The notes under the pieces were generated by a model. That model saw nothing but the letters and a program-made list of their open reading frames with translations. It did not search any database and was not told where the DNA came from. Position numbers and translations under genes: made by a program. 64,000 nt of DNA from an uncultured Prevotellaceae bacterium. Lineage in GTDB: Bacteria; Bacteroidota; Bacteroidia; Bacteroidales; Bacteroidaceae. Positions 1 through 8,161 of this stretch are shown here, piece by piece (position 1 is the first letter of the stretch; every line of letters starts with the position of its first letter). The stretch is from the NCBI GenBank assembly GCA_900316575.1, contig ONDJ01000005.1, forward strand, positions 1 through 64,000. Reading direction: 5' to 3'.

Positions 1-1
1 T

Positions 2-3000
2 GCGCTTGCCGACAGTGTGAACAGTGGCAGTCTCTACTATAAACGCTACTTCAGTCTCGTCAACGACCTTGACTTCGCGGGCAAGACCTACAAGATCATT
101 GGAGGAGACAGAGGGGCCTTTGCGGGCATTTTCAACGGCGGCGGCCATACCATCCGCAACGCCACGATAGAAAGGCCCAGCAATCCAGGTGACCAGATAG
201 GCATACACATGTATGTTGGTCTCTTCGGTAGATTGAACGGCGTTGTCAAGAACCTGACGCTCAGTGCCTCAACAGTCAGAGGAGGACTCGGAGTGGGTGC
301 GATTGTCGGTTGTTTGGCCGGCAGAGTAGGAGGAGACTGGAGTACTCTCGAATTTCCTCCAAGTGTACTAAACTGCCATGTGACAAGCGACGTGACGATT
401 CAAACCGTCTCACTTTCGTCGCAGTTCACCGACCGCACACCTCTGCGTATCGGAAGTGTGGTGGGAGACACGGAGGGTAATGCTGTGGTCATCAGGAATT
501 GCACGAGTGCGGCTACCGTCACGGGGCTGAGTTCTGCCAAATGCGTGGGCGGCATCGTGGGCTTCTTGTATGCAAAGGTTGAGTTTGAGCTTTCCCAATG
601 CGCCTTTACGGGCACGCTCACCGGCGCGAGCTACGTAGGCGGCATCGTGGGTTGCAAAGAAGTGGACAATGGCTATTGTTCCATGAACTACATCGGCGGT
701 GCTTGCACCATTGGAGCGTATGGGGTGGAAGGCTCGACGCAAGGTCAAGATGGTAACGGCACCTCGCGCATCTATACCGTAAACTTCGATGGCGCGACGC
801 AGACAAGCGGCACAGTGGAGACGCAACCCTTCATTACAGTCAGCGGTACGGGCTATTACCGGCCGGACAGCACCATCGTCATTTCCAACCTAAGCACCGG
901 TGCCAGCCTTGCCGCAGGACAGACGTGGACCTACCGTGCCAAGAAAAATGCTACCGACTACAAGGAAGTGCTCCCTAACGGAGACGACACATGGCAGTTC
1001 ACCATGCCCGCCGGCAACGTCACCGTCACGCGCGCCAGTGCCGTGAAGGACATCGCTACTGCCACCGTCACGTTTACGCCCGAGTCCATGCCTGTTGGCG
1101 AAATTATTATTTTCTACAAACCGCAATTCACTGTCGTAGTGAACGGCAGATCACTCGTGGAGAACACAGACTTCACCACAGACATAGATAGGCTCGGGAT
1201 GTTCCCTGATGCAGGCGTGCATCCCATCAGGATTAGGGGAATGGGGGAATACGGCGGTGCACAAGTCGTGTATTTCACCGTCAAGCCCAGATCGTTGGAA
1301 GACAACAATGGATACAGCCCGATTCCGAGAATAGCTCTCTATACAGGTTCAGGACACAGGCCAAAGATTGACATTAATTTTTCCTCATTGGCAGCAGATA
1401 ATCCTCAAGAAGGCAAAGATTTCGTGACCGACATCCCCGAGGGAGGTTTCACGGACGTGGGCGACTACACCATCACTATTACCGGCATAAACAACTATAC
1501 GGGAGTGCTACAGGCCACCTTCTCCATCGTGAAGCCTTGGGAGGGCGACGGCACGCAGGCCAACCCCTACCTCATCAGCACCACCGACCAATTTGACGCG
1601 CTGGCATCCTTGACAAATGTGGGAACTGATATGTCGGGGCTTCATTTCAGGCAGACCGCCGACCTTGACTACACGGGCAAAACCTTTACACCCGTGGGCA
1701 GAGGGGTGCCATTCAAAGGCATATACGACGGCTTAGGCAAGAGCATCAGCGGTGTAAACCTCATTGGAAACACTTCTTATGTAGGCATATTCGCCAGAGT
1801 GGGCGAAGGGGGCGAGGTGCACAACGTCATAGTTGCGGACACCTGTTCTTTCAGCGGAGGGCGTTACACTGGAGCTATTGTAGGCCAAAACGAAGGTAGA
1901 GTGTCGGCCTGTAGCGTCGCCTCCACCAACGTCATCGTTAAAGGGAACAATTTCGTTGGAGGTATCGTGGGACAAAACAGCGCGAGCGGCACGGTCGAGG
2001 CCAATGAATGCAAAGCCAGCGTCAGCCTTTCCGACAATTCCAGTAGCGAGCGCGCCCTCGGCGGTATTGTGGGTGCAAACAGCGGCACGGTTTACGGTAT
2101 ATTCAGCGGCACCGTCAGCGGTACCTCCATTGTGGGTGGCGTAGTAGGCCATAATAAGGGAGGTAATGCCGAAGTCAGCGGTGCGAACCATGGTGAAATC
2201 ATTGCCACCAGTGGCATCGCGGGGGGCATCGTGGGCAAGAACGAAAGTGGTGCCACAGTTTCGCAGAGCCTCAACACCTGCCTGATGCAGCAAGTCAGCA
2301 GCACGACTGACGCCGGTGCCATCATCGGACAGGACGCAGGCGGCACAGCCTCGCACAACTACTACATCGGCGATTGTCTGTACAAAGGTATCAACAACGC
2401 CGACGTGCTTGGCCAGGCCATGCGTGGCATACCCATCAGCCACGACGAGAGTATCGGATTTTTCCCAATGCCAGACGCTGCAGGAAGCATAGTCGGCACG
2501 TACTACGATGACGGCACGAACAACCACTACTACGCAGGCGAAGGCGAAACCCTGCGCTTCGTGCTCATGGGCGGCACTGGCTACACCGCCAATGGCTCGC
2601 CGCTTGCCATAGCCGGCCACGATGACGATTACGACGAGGACTATTACGAACTGACGATGCCTGCGCAACCGGTGCACATCGCGCCCGTCGGACTGACGCT
2701 CACGCTCTACGACAACTGGATTAACGCCAACAATGAGGACTACATCGCCGACGCTGACGGCCAAGTGCGCGAAGTGACCATCAAAGGCCGAACGCTCTAC
2801 AAGGACGGCAACTGGAACACCGTCTTCCTTCCCTTCTCCCTTGACAGTTTGACCGGCACGCCGTTTGAAGGTGCCACAGTGATGGAACTCGACGCCGCCG
2901 GCCGCAACGGTCTCGACCCCTTGACAGGCACGCTTCACCTTACGTTCAAGAGCACCGCTTCCATAGCTGCTGGCCGTCCCTACGTCGTCAAGTGGGACAG

Positions 3001-3415
3001 CGGCACTGACATCTCCGACCCCGTCTTTGCAGGCGTAACCATAGACGCATCGCCACTTGTCCCCGTCACGTTGCAGTCCTCCGGGCACAGCGCCGTCACC
3101 TTCAAGGGCTCCTACGGCTTCACCTGGGTCAGCGCCGGCGACAAGACTCAGCTTTTCCTCACGCCCGGCAACCAGCTCCGGTACGCCGACGAAGAGCGCC
3201 GTCTCCTTCCTTTCCGCGCCTGGTTCTCAGTTGATGAAAGCACGTCGCAGTACATCCGCGGCTTCTCCCTTGACTTCGGCGACGTGCAGACATCGCTCTC
3301 CGCCCTTGAGACCGATTCTCGCCCGTCCCCAATCCACGACCTTCAGGGCCGCCGCGTGACCGCCCCGCGCAAAGGCGGAATCTATATTGTGAATGGAAAG
3401 AAATTGATTTATTAA
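2..3415 (+). CDS. GLUG-repeat surface protein with T9SS-type C-terminus (5' partial)
   Basis: Large exported surface protein whose 5' end lies outside the window: the frame is open from base 2 (ALADSVNSG...), so the GTG at 17 is not the true start. About 1137 residues are visible. Two GLUG-type blocks (first ~240 residues and ~520-810) repeat short units such as YVGGIVG, VGGIVGQN and GGIVGKN, preceded by F.G.YDGLG-like strands; this pattern is typical of right-handed beta-helical bacterial adhesin-like proteins. Between them lie two Ig-like/MBG-like stretches (~350-520, ending ...FTVKPR and ...FSIVKPW). The last ~230 residues contain NTVFLPFSL and end with DLQGRRV...GGIYIVNGKK, the tail seen on Prevotella T9SS cargo. 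Adhesion or glycan binding is inferred only. Base composition is visibly richer in G+C than most neighbours. The 63-aa gene starts 54 bp downstream. Confidence 0.85.
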   Translation, partial: ALADSVNSGSLYYKRYFSLVNDLDFAGKTYKIIGGDRGAFAGIFNGGGHTIRNATIERPSNPGDQIGIHMYVGLFGRLNGVVKNLTLSASTVRGGLGVGAIVGCLAGRVGGDWSTLEFPPSVLNCHVTSDVTIQTVSLSSQFTDRTPLRIGSVVGDTEGNAVVIRNCTSAATVTGLSSAKCVGGIVGFLYAKVEFELSQCAFTGTLTGASYVGGIVGCKEVDNGYCSMNYIGGACTIGAYGVEGSTQGQDGNGTSRIYTVNFDGATQTSGTVETQPFITVSGTGYYRPDSTIVISNLSTGASLAAGQTWTYRAKKNATDYKEVLPNGDDTWQFTMPAGNVTVTRASAVKDIATATVTFTPESMPVGEIIIFYKPQFTVVVNGRSLVENTDFTTDIDRLGMFPDAGVHPIRIRGMGEYGGAQVVYFTVKPRSLEDNNGYSPIPRIALYTGSGHRPKIDINFSSLAADNPQEGKDFVTDIPEGGFTDVGDYTITITGINNYTGVLQATFSIVKPWEGDGTQANPYLISTTDQFDALASLTNVGTDMSGLHFRQTADLDYTGKTFTPVGRGVPFKGIYDGLGKSISGVNLIGNTSYVGIFARVGEGGEVHNVIVADTCSFSGGRYTGAIVGQNEGRVSACSVASTNVIVKGNNFVGGIVGQNSASGTVEANECKASVSLSDNSSSERALGGIVGANSGTVYGIFSGTVSGTSIVGGVVGHNKGGNAEVSGANHGEIIATSGIAGGIVGKNESGATVSQSLNTCLMQQVSSTTDAGAIIGQDAGGTASHNYYIGDCLYKGINNADVLGQAMRGIPISHDESIGFFPMPDAAGSIVGTYYDDGTNNHYYAGEGETLRFVLMGGTGYTANGSPLAIAGHDDDYDEDYYELTMPAQPVHIAPVGLTLTLYDNWINANNEDYIADADGQVREVTIKGRTLYKDGNWNTVFLPFSLDSLTGTPFEGATVMELDAAGRNGLDPLTGTLHLTFKSTASIAAGRPYVVKWDSGTDISDPVFAGVTIDASPLVPVTLQSSGHSAVTFKGSYGFTWVSAGDKTQLFLTPGNQLRYADEERRLLPFRAWFSVDESTSQYIRGFSLDFGDVQTSLSALETDSRPSPIHDLQGRRVTAPRKGGIYIVNGKKLIY

Positions 3416-3469
3416 AAAACCAGCCCCTCCTGCTCCCCCGTGGGCGGGAGAGGCCAACCCTTTATAAAA

Positions 3470-3661
3470 ATGAAAAAGACTTATCAGACCCCGTCCCTTC
3501 TAATAGCCGAGCACATTCCCGCCTGCATTTTCGCCGTGAGCGACGTGAACAGCAACATCGGCATCGGCGGCGGTGGCGGTGCCGGCGGCAGCGTGATCCA
3601 ACGCGCCCGTCGGTACGACGACTGGGCCCAGACGCAGTGGGCCACCCCTACGGAGGAATGA
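3470..3661 (+). CDS. Small Gly-rich protein, MKKTYxxP family-like
   Basis: Unrecognised 63-residue protein. ATG at 3470 is preferred over the in-frame GTG at 3440 because it gives the MKKTYQTPSL start that I associate with many small Bacteroidales/Prevotella proteins (K-K-x-Y-x-x-P then a hydrophobic strand). Visible features: a short hydrophobic stretch (LLIAEHIPACIFAVS) with one Cys, a glycine run (GIGGGGGAGG), and a polar Arg/Asp/Trp tail (RRYDDWAQTQW) ending TPTEE. There is no clear signal peptidase site. It follows the GLUG gene on the same strand after 54 bp, so co-expression is likely. Function unknown; it could also be an over-called ORF, but the family-like start argues for a real gene. 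Confidence 0.55.
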   Translation: MKKTYQTPSLLIAEHIPACIFAVSDVNSNIGIGGGGGAGGSVIQRARRYDDWAQTQWATPTEE

Positions 3662-3726
3662 GCCTCCCGCTCCGGAGGAAAGCCCTTCTCCCTCCGCAGG
3701 CAATGGAAATAGGGTGCTTGGCGCGC

Positions 3727-3862
3727 CGGATTTCCGACCCGATAAAACGGATTTCCGATTCGATGAAAACGGATTTCCGACCCGATGAAAACGGATTTCC
3801 AACCGCACAAACCTAAACGTCCAACCGTACAAAACCAAATTTCCCAACGAACCAAACCAATT
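3727..3862. repeat. Degenerate ~22-bp tandem array A
   Basis: Tandem units of 21-23 bp start at 3727, 3748, 3770 and 3792 with core CGGATTTCCGAYYCGATRAAA; two or three further decayed units (core TTYCCAACCGNACAAAACC) run to ~3862. Each good unit contains the small inverted repeat CGGA-tt-TCCG. It lies between the 63-aa gene and the hsdM remnant. No protein is supported: reverse-strand ORFs here are translated repeat. Confidence 0.8.
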
Positions 3863-3878
3863 TCTTTAACCCGCCCTG

Positions 3879-4070
3879 TCATACTGCCACTTCTCCCGTT
3901 TCGCGCTCAAAACGGTTGACGTGGGTCGTGAGGTTCTCGGAGATGAAACGATAGAAGAGCATACCGAGCACGTAGCTCTTGAAGTCCCAGCCATCGACGC
4001 TGCCGCGTAGGTCGTTGGCCATGGTCCATATGGTGCGGTGGAGTTCCGCGCGTTCTTGTTCGCGTGACAT
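3879..4070 (-). pseudogene. hsdM: N-terminal remnant of type I restriction HsdM
   Basis: 63 codons starting MSREQERAELHRTIWTMA and continuing DLRGSVDGWDFKSYVLGMLFYR, a very characteristic beginning of the HsdM methyltransferase N-terminal helical domain, followed by ISENLT. HsdM proteins are ~500 residues or more; here the frame stops after ETGEVAV at a TGA (3879-3881), and neither the SAM-binding motif nor the NPPF catalytic motif follows. No hsdR or hsdS is near. The fragment borders the 22-bp array on its 3' side. Upstream is an A/T-rich leader with two copies of the self-complementary octamer GAGTACTC 9 bp apart (4091-4110). Most likely a deletion remnant rather than a functional small protein. 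Confidence 0.75.
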
Positions 4071-4126
4071 AGATTTTTTAGGTTTTTTTCGGAGTACTCG
4101 GAGTACTCGGAAACTTCGTTTGATGT

Positions 4127-4888
4127 TTATTGTTTAGCGTAAAGGTATTGCCCATGCTTTCGTGTGTTTTTTCCGTATTGTATGGCAAATTTTGGGCAGC
4201 GGTGGAGGCAACCGAGGCAGAGCTCGCAGTGGGGCTGCGTCCATTGAGGTAGGCCGTCGCACATCTCGATGGACTGCGCAGGGCACTGCTTGGCGCAGAG
4301 GCCGCAGGCAATGCAGGCTTCGGCATCTACACTGAAACGAGCGGTGGTGTAGTGATGGAATCCATACCAGTGGTAGAGGCGCGATAAGAGCATTGGCACG
4401 CGATGGTGCATGTGGTTGCCCGTTTGGCGGGCGCGGACGGCTTTTGCCACGGTGTCGAGTTCTCGCTCGGCCTTTTCAAGGCGGCGGCTGACTTTCTTTT
4501 TGTTGGAGAGGTCGAACATGGGAGTCCACACATCGGGCATACGCACACTGAAGAAGGCATCGAACGCCCAGCCGCGCTTACGGGCTATGCGATGGGCAAA
4601 GGTGCCGATCTGTCCCGTCGTGGTGCCGTAGGTGGTTACGAAGAAGCGATAGCCATCGCCCTCGACGCTAAGTCGCTGCAGCAAGCGTTCTACCATACGC
4701 GGAAGTCCCCAGAAATAAGTGGGCACAACGAGACCGAAGGCTTCGTCAGCGTTGCACGTCAAAGAAATCTCTGCATCGGCGTTTTCTTTTAAGACGCTTT
4801 CAATGCTTATGGCTGAGGTGTGAACCACTTCAGCCAAACGCTGGGCTACGTGGCGGCTGTTGCCAGCGGCAGAGAAGTAAAGTATCAT
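4127..4888 (-). CDS. EFR1-family flavodoxin/ferredoxin fusion protein
   Basis: Cytoplasmic electron-transfer protein of 253 residues. The start is ATG at 4888 (MILYFSAAGNSR), because MILYFS.TGNS is the usual opening of the flavodoxin-like FMN domain; the open frame extends further upstream without family similarity. The N-terminal ~180 residues form the flavodoxin-like fold (FSAAGNS phosphate loop, VVPTYFWGLP, FVTTYGTTTGQI). The C-terminal ~60 residues hold two 4Fe-4S clusters: CIACGLCAKQCP and CELCLGCLHRCP. This domain order matches EFR1 family ferrodoxins common in anaerobes; the physiological partner is not known. It is transcribed divergently from the ThiE-like gene, with a -7 box CAAAAATA (minus strand TATTTTTG) at 4918-4925. 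Confidence 0.85.
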   Translation of the reverse strand: MILYFSAAGNSRHVAQRLAEVVHTSAISIESVLKENADAEISLTCNADEAFGLVVPTYFWGLPRMVERLLQRLSVEGDGYRFFVTTYGTTTGQIGTFAHRIARKRGWAFDAFFSVRMPDVWTPMFDLSNKKKVSRRLEKAERELDTVAKAVRARQTGNHMHHRVPMLLSRLYHWYGFHHYTTARFSVDAEACIACGLCAKQCPAQSIEMCDGLPQWTQPHCELCLGCLHRCPKFAIQYGKNTRKHGQYLYAKQ

Positions 4889-4917
4889 GTCGTTATGTTG
4901 GAGCGTTGAGAATCGGG

Positions 4918-4925
4918 CAAAAATA
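4918..4925 (-). promoter_or_regulatory. -7 promoter box for EFR1 gene
   Basis: Minus-strand TATTTTTG fits TAnnTTTG and lies 29 bp upstream of the ATG. No good -33 TTTG is visible, so moderate confidence. Confidence 0.5.
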
Positions 4926-5040
4926 CGTTTTTTCTGTGTATTTGTAGGCGTTAACGTGCGTTTTCTCTGTTTTCGTACGTTACAGAGCAGTGCTCCGTGG
5001 GCTCTGAGGCGTGTAGAAAATAGGATAATCAAGCTTGTTC

Positions 5041-5071
5041 TTGTTAGAAAAGTTGAGAATAAGTACTTTTG
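5041..5071 (+). promoter_or_regulatory. Promoter of ThiE-like/antiporter pair
   Basis: TTG (5041-5043), 20-bp gap, TACTTTTG (5064-5071): both Bacteroidetes sigma boxes at typical spacing, 24 bp before the ATG at 5096. Confidence 0.65.
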
Positions 5072-5095
5072 CGTGGTGAAACTCGCAGATATACA

Positions 5096-5641
5096 ATGAT
5101 GAACATACAATTTCAGACCTCCGACCTCAGTGCTTTACATCGCGCGATTGAAGCTGGCTGCAAGTGGGTGCGGTGGATGCCAGAGGGCAATACGAAGGAT
5201 CAAGCTGCTGAAGCACTTGAAGTTTGCCGCCAACACGAAGCGGTGATGATTGTTGACGACGATGCGTCGCTCTGTTTGGAGCTGAAAGCCGACGGAGTGC
5301 ATCTGCACGATGCTGCTCAAGCGGGCACGGTGCGCCGCGAATTGGGCGAAGAGCCGCTGATCGGCGTGACGGTGGCGAACTTTGACGAAGCGCGAACCGC
5401 TCGCGCTGGCGGGGCAGACTATTTAGAAATGGAAACCCAAGAAAGTATTGACCACGAGCAGTTGCGCCAAATGGTGCTCGACCTCTACGAGGCCGACTTC
5501 CCGCTGCCGCTCAGTGTGGCTGGCTCAGTCACTCCCAACGATATTCCCACCATTTCGGGAACGGGCGCACGCGGCATAGCTACGAGCGACGAGGCTTTCT
5601 TCAAAAAAGACATTTGGGCTCTGATTGACAAACTTGCCTAA
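5096..5641 (+). CDS. ThiE/TenI-like TIM-barrel protein
   Basis: 181-residue protein resembling thiamine phosphate synthase. The ATG at 5096 (or the adjacent 5099) is chosen because the promoter -7 box lies at 5064-5071, excluding the upstream start at 5069. ThiE-like features: AIEAGCKWVRWMPEG near the N-terminus, IVDDDASLCLELKADGVHL (the D..A...ADGVHLG strand), LIGVTVANFDEARTARAGGADYLEM, and a C-terminal SVAGSVTPNDIPTISGTGARGIA resembling the GGI.p.N...g...v phosphate loop. Differences: the GPVF.T.TK segment that binds pyrophosphate/pyrimidine in true ThiE is replaced by YLEMETQESID, and the protein is short. It may be a non-canonical paralog with another substrate. No other thi gene is nearby. 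The antiporter gene starts 31 bp downstream, probably co-transcribed. Confidence 0.7.
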   Translation: MMNIQFQTSDLSALHRAIEAGCKWVRWMPEGNTKDQAAEALEVCRQHEAVMIVDDDASLCLELKADGVHLHDAAQAGTVRRELGEEPLIGVTVANFDEARTARAGGADYLEMETQESIDHEQLRQMVLDLYEADFPLPLSVAGSVTPNDIPTISGTGARGIATSDEAFFKKDIWALIDKLA

Positions 5642-5672
5642 CAGCTAACCTTTATTCTTTCAACAAGAAACA

Positions 5673-7940
5673 ATGTCCTCCCTCGCGCCAATGATTTCCG
5701 ACCTCGCCTTGATACTCATCACGGCGGGACTTGCTGCAATCCTTTTCAAACGTTTGGGCCAGCCGTTGGTCTTAGGTTATATTGTGGCAGGGTTCCTCGT
5801 AGGTCCTCACTTTATTTTTATTCCAGGCGTTGACGACGGCGAGTCAATGCACCACTGGGCCGATATTGGTGTGATTTTCCTGATGTTCTCCTTAGGGCTG
5901 GAGTTTTCGTTCAAGAAAATTCTCTCGATGGGTGCGAAGCCCGTTGTGGCAGCATGCTTGGTGATGCTGTTCATGATAAGCGTGGGTAGCGGCGTGGGGC
6001 GTGTGTTTGGATGGAGCGGCATGGACGCAATGTTTTTGGGCGGAATGCTTGCGATGTCGAGTACCACGATTATCTATAAAGCCCTTGACGAACTCGGACT
6101 GCGCGAAAAGAAGTTTGCGAGCGAGGTGCTCAGCGTCTTGATCCTGGAGGACATCCTCGGCATATTGCTCATGGTGGTGCTCAGTGCTATGGCCGTGAGT
6201 CGACAGTTTGAAGGCATGCAGCTGGCGGGCAGTTTGCTGAAATTAGGTTTCTACTTGATGCTGTGGCTCTTGGTGGGACTTTATGCTGTGCCGCTGTTCC
6301 TCAAACATACCAAGCGTTGGCTGAACAACGAAACGCTATTGTTAGTGAGCGTAGGCATGTGTTTCGTGATGGTGGTGTTGGCCGATCAAGCTGGCTATAG
6401 CACCGCTTTTGGCGCCTTTATCATGGGTAGTATTTTGGCCGAGACTTTGGCGGCAGAGAAGATCGAACATTTACTTTCGCCCTTAAAGGATCTCTTCGGA
6501 GCGGTGTTCTTTGTGAGTGTGGGTATGATGGTCAATCCCGCCGTGTTGGTAGAGTATTGGTTGCCCATCCTTGTTATTACCATAGCGGTGGTCGTGGGTC
6601 AAGCCATCTTGGGCAGCGGTAGTTTCTTAATCGCAGGTCAGACGCTGAAAGTGTCGCTGCAATGCGGTTTCTCGTTAGGGCAGATAGGTGAGTTTGCCTT
6701 TATCATAGCCGGTCTCGGCGTGTCGTTGGGCGTGACGAGCGATTTTCTCTATCCAGTGGTGGTGGCTGTGAGTATCGTCACCACATTCTTGACACCCTAC
6801 ATGATGCGCGCTGCTTCGCCCGCTTATGCCTTTGTGGAGCGAGCTTTGCCTGGTGCTGTCGTTAGCCGACTTGAAGAGCGCGGCCTGTCAGCCCATGAAA
6901 ACGCTTCCGACAATCAACTTCATCCCTGGCGCACGCTGCTTCGGGCATTGACCATACAAGTGGCGGCGTATGGGGTGATAACAGTAGCCTTGGTCGGTGT
7001 GGCACTCGCCACGTTGTTGCCGCTGTGTCGCTCGCTGCTGCCGCATTGGCCTGCCAATGCGCTCTGCGGCCTGCTCACACTCTTGGCGCTTGCACCATTT
7101 CTACGTGCCATCGTGATGCGCAAAAATCATACCGCCGCCGCATTTACGCTGCGAAAGCATGCTATCAATCGCTTGCCGCTCGGGCTGCTGTTTTTGGTGC
7201 GCTATGCGCTGACAGCTGGCGTGGTGTATTATGTGTTGAACTATTTGTCGCCCTTGTGGTGGCCTATCCATGTGGCAGCTGCTATAGCGATTGTGGGATT
7301 GATGTGTATGTCGCGCGCAGTGAAGTATTGGAGCATTCGCATAGAGCGCACCTTCCGCCACAATGTGGGTATGCGCGAGCGTGTTGCCGCCAATCAGCAT
7401 CCCGCCTACGCCCGCCGACTGCGTGCACACGATATGCACGCCACAAAGGTGGAAATACCTGCTCACAGTCTCTGGGCAGGAAAAGCGTTGAAAGAGCTGG
7501 CTCTCGGGGCCGACGGTGTTATGATAGCCGCTGTGAAGCGTGGCGATTTGCAAATCAATATTCCGCAAGCTGACACCATAGTCTATCCGCGCGATGTGCT
7601 CACAGTGATTACCGACGACGACGGGTTGGCGGCTTTCACACAGCGTCTGGGCGAAGAGGTCGATGCAGCCCCGCGTCAGGAAAGTGGCAGCATTGTGCTA
7701 CGCCGCATACCGCTTTCAAGCCATGCACGATTGGTGGGCAAAACCCTTCGCGATAGTGGTTTGCGCGACGAATATCAATGTATGGCGGTAGGCTTTGAGG
7801 CCAAGGATGGCTCGCTCGATGTGCCGCAGGCCGACTATGAAATGAAACCCACCGACATTCTCTACGTGGTGGGCGAAGCCCCCGACGTGGCTCGCTTAGA
7901 AAAGGCCACGCGCGAGAAGAGTACCCCTAAAATTGTTTGA
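5673..7940 (+). CDS. CPA2-family cation:proton antiporter with two TrkA-C domains (Kef-type)
   Basis: Inner-membrane monovalent cation:H+ antiporter of 755 residues. Residues ~1-390 form the Na+/H+ exchanger domain with many hydrophobic helices (LGYIVAGFLVGPH and IGVIFLMFSLGLEFSF are hallmarks of Kef/CPA2 proteins; GAFIMGSILAET and FFVSVGMMV follow). Residues ~420-560 hold further membrane segments, unlike the short linker of E. coli KefB. The C-terminus has two RCK-C/TrkA-C-like units (~595-665, EIPAHSLWAGKALKEL...; ~675-750, IPLSSHARLVGKTLRDSGL...), usually ligand-sensing. No full Rossmann RCK-N domain is evident. Role inferred: K+/H+ or Na+/H+ exchange and pH homeostasis. The gene converges on 8162-9505 across a hairpin. 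Confidence 0.85.
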   Translation: MSSLAPMISDLALILITAGLAAILFKRLGQPLVLGYIVAGFLVGPHFIFIPGVDDGESMHHWADIGVIFLMFSLGLEFSFKKILSMGAKPVVAACLVMLFMISVGSGVGRVFGWSGMDAMFLGGMLAMSSTTIIYKALDELGLREKKFASEVLSVLILEDILGILLMVVLSAMAVSRQFEGMQLAGSLLKLGFYLMLWLLVGLYAVPLFLKHTKRWLNNETLLLVSVGMCFVMVVLADQAGYSTAFGAFIMGSILAETLAAEKIEHLLSPLKDLFGAVFFVSVGMMVNPAVLVEYWLPILVITIAVVVGQAILGSGSFLIAGQTLKVSLQCGFSLGQIGEFAFIIAGLGVSLGVTSDFLYPVVVAVSIVTTFLTPYMMRAASPAYAFVERALPGAVVSRLEERGLSAHENASDNQLHPWRTLLRALTIQVAAYGVITVALVGVALATLLPLCRSLLPHWPANALCGLLTLLALAPFLRAIVMRKNHTAAAFTLRKHAINRLPLGLLFLVRYALTAGVVYYVLNYLSPLWWPIHVAAAIAIVGLMCMSRAVKYWSIRIERTFRHNVGMRERVAANQHPAYARRLRAHDMHATKVEIPAHSLWAGKALKELALGADGVMIAAVKRGDLQINIPQADTIVYPRDVLTVITDDDGLAAFTQRLGEEVDAAPRQESGSIVLRRIPLSSHARLVGKTLRDSGLRDEYQCMAVGFEAKDGSLDVPQADYEMKPTDILYVVGEAPDVARLEKATREKSTPKIV

Positions 7941-8037
7941 CCGCAGTGTAACTGTGAACGCGCCCCATGCGCCATGCCTTAGGGCGCAGCGTTCCGCCTG
8001 CGAACATACGCCCGCGAGCTAATGGTTTTGCTTCATA

Positions 8038-8135
8038 CGGGCGAGGACGCCCGCGCTCCCAGCCGATGCGTTATAGGGAGCGGGGTTCATGAGGCGCAAG
8101 CGAGATGCTCGCGCCTCATGAACCCCGCTCCTTAT
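8038..8135. terminator. Strong GC-rich hairpins between convergent genes
   Basis: A perfect 21-bp inverted repeat: arms 8077-8097 (GGAGCGGGGTTCATGAGG...) and 8111-8131, 13-bp loop; the stem extends by ATA/TAT after one mismatch (8073-8075/8133-8135). A smaller hairpin GGGCG-agga-CGCCC precedes it (8039-8052). There is no T-run, so it is either an atypical bidirectional terminator or a repeat element; it sits exactly between two converging genes. Confidence 0.6.
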
Positions 8136-8161
8136 CGGTCTATTAATGGCGAATTGAAGGG

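Noticed and set aside
1733-3088. 451-codon minus-strand frame inside the GLUG gene
   Set aside because: Low-complexity antisense shadow of a GC-rich repetitive gene; no recognisable domain.
3484-3882. Minus-strand frame reading GNPF-like repeats
   Set aside because: Encoded entirely by tandem array A and the complement of the small gene; a repeat artefact.
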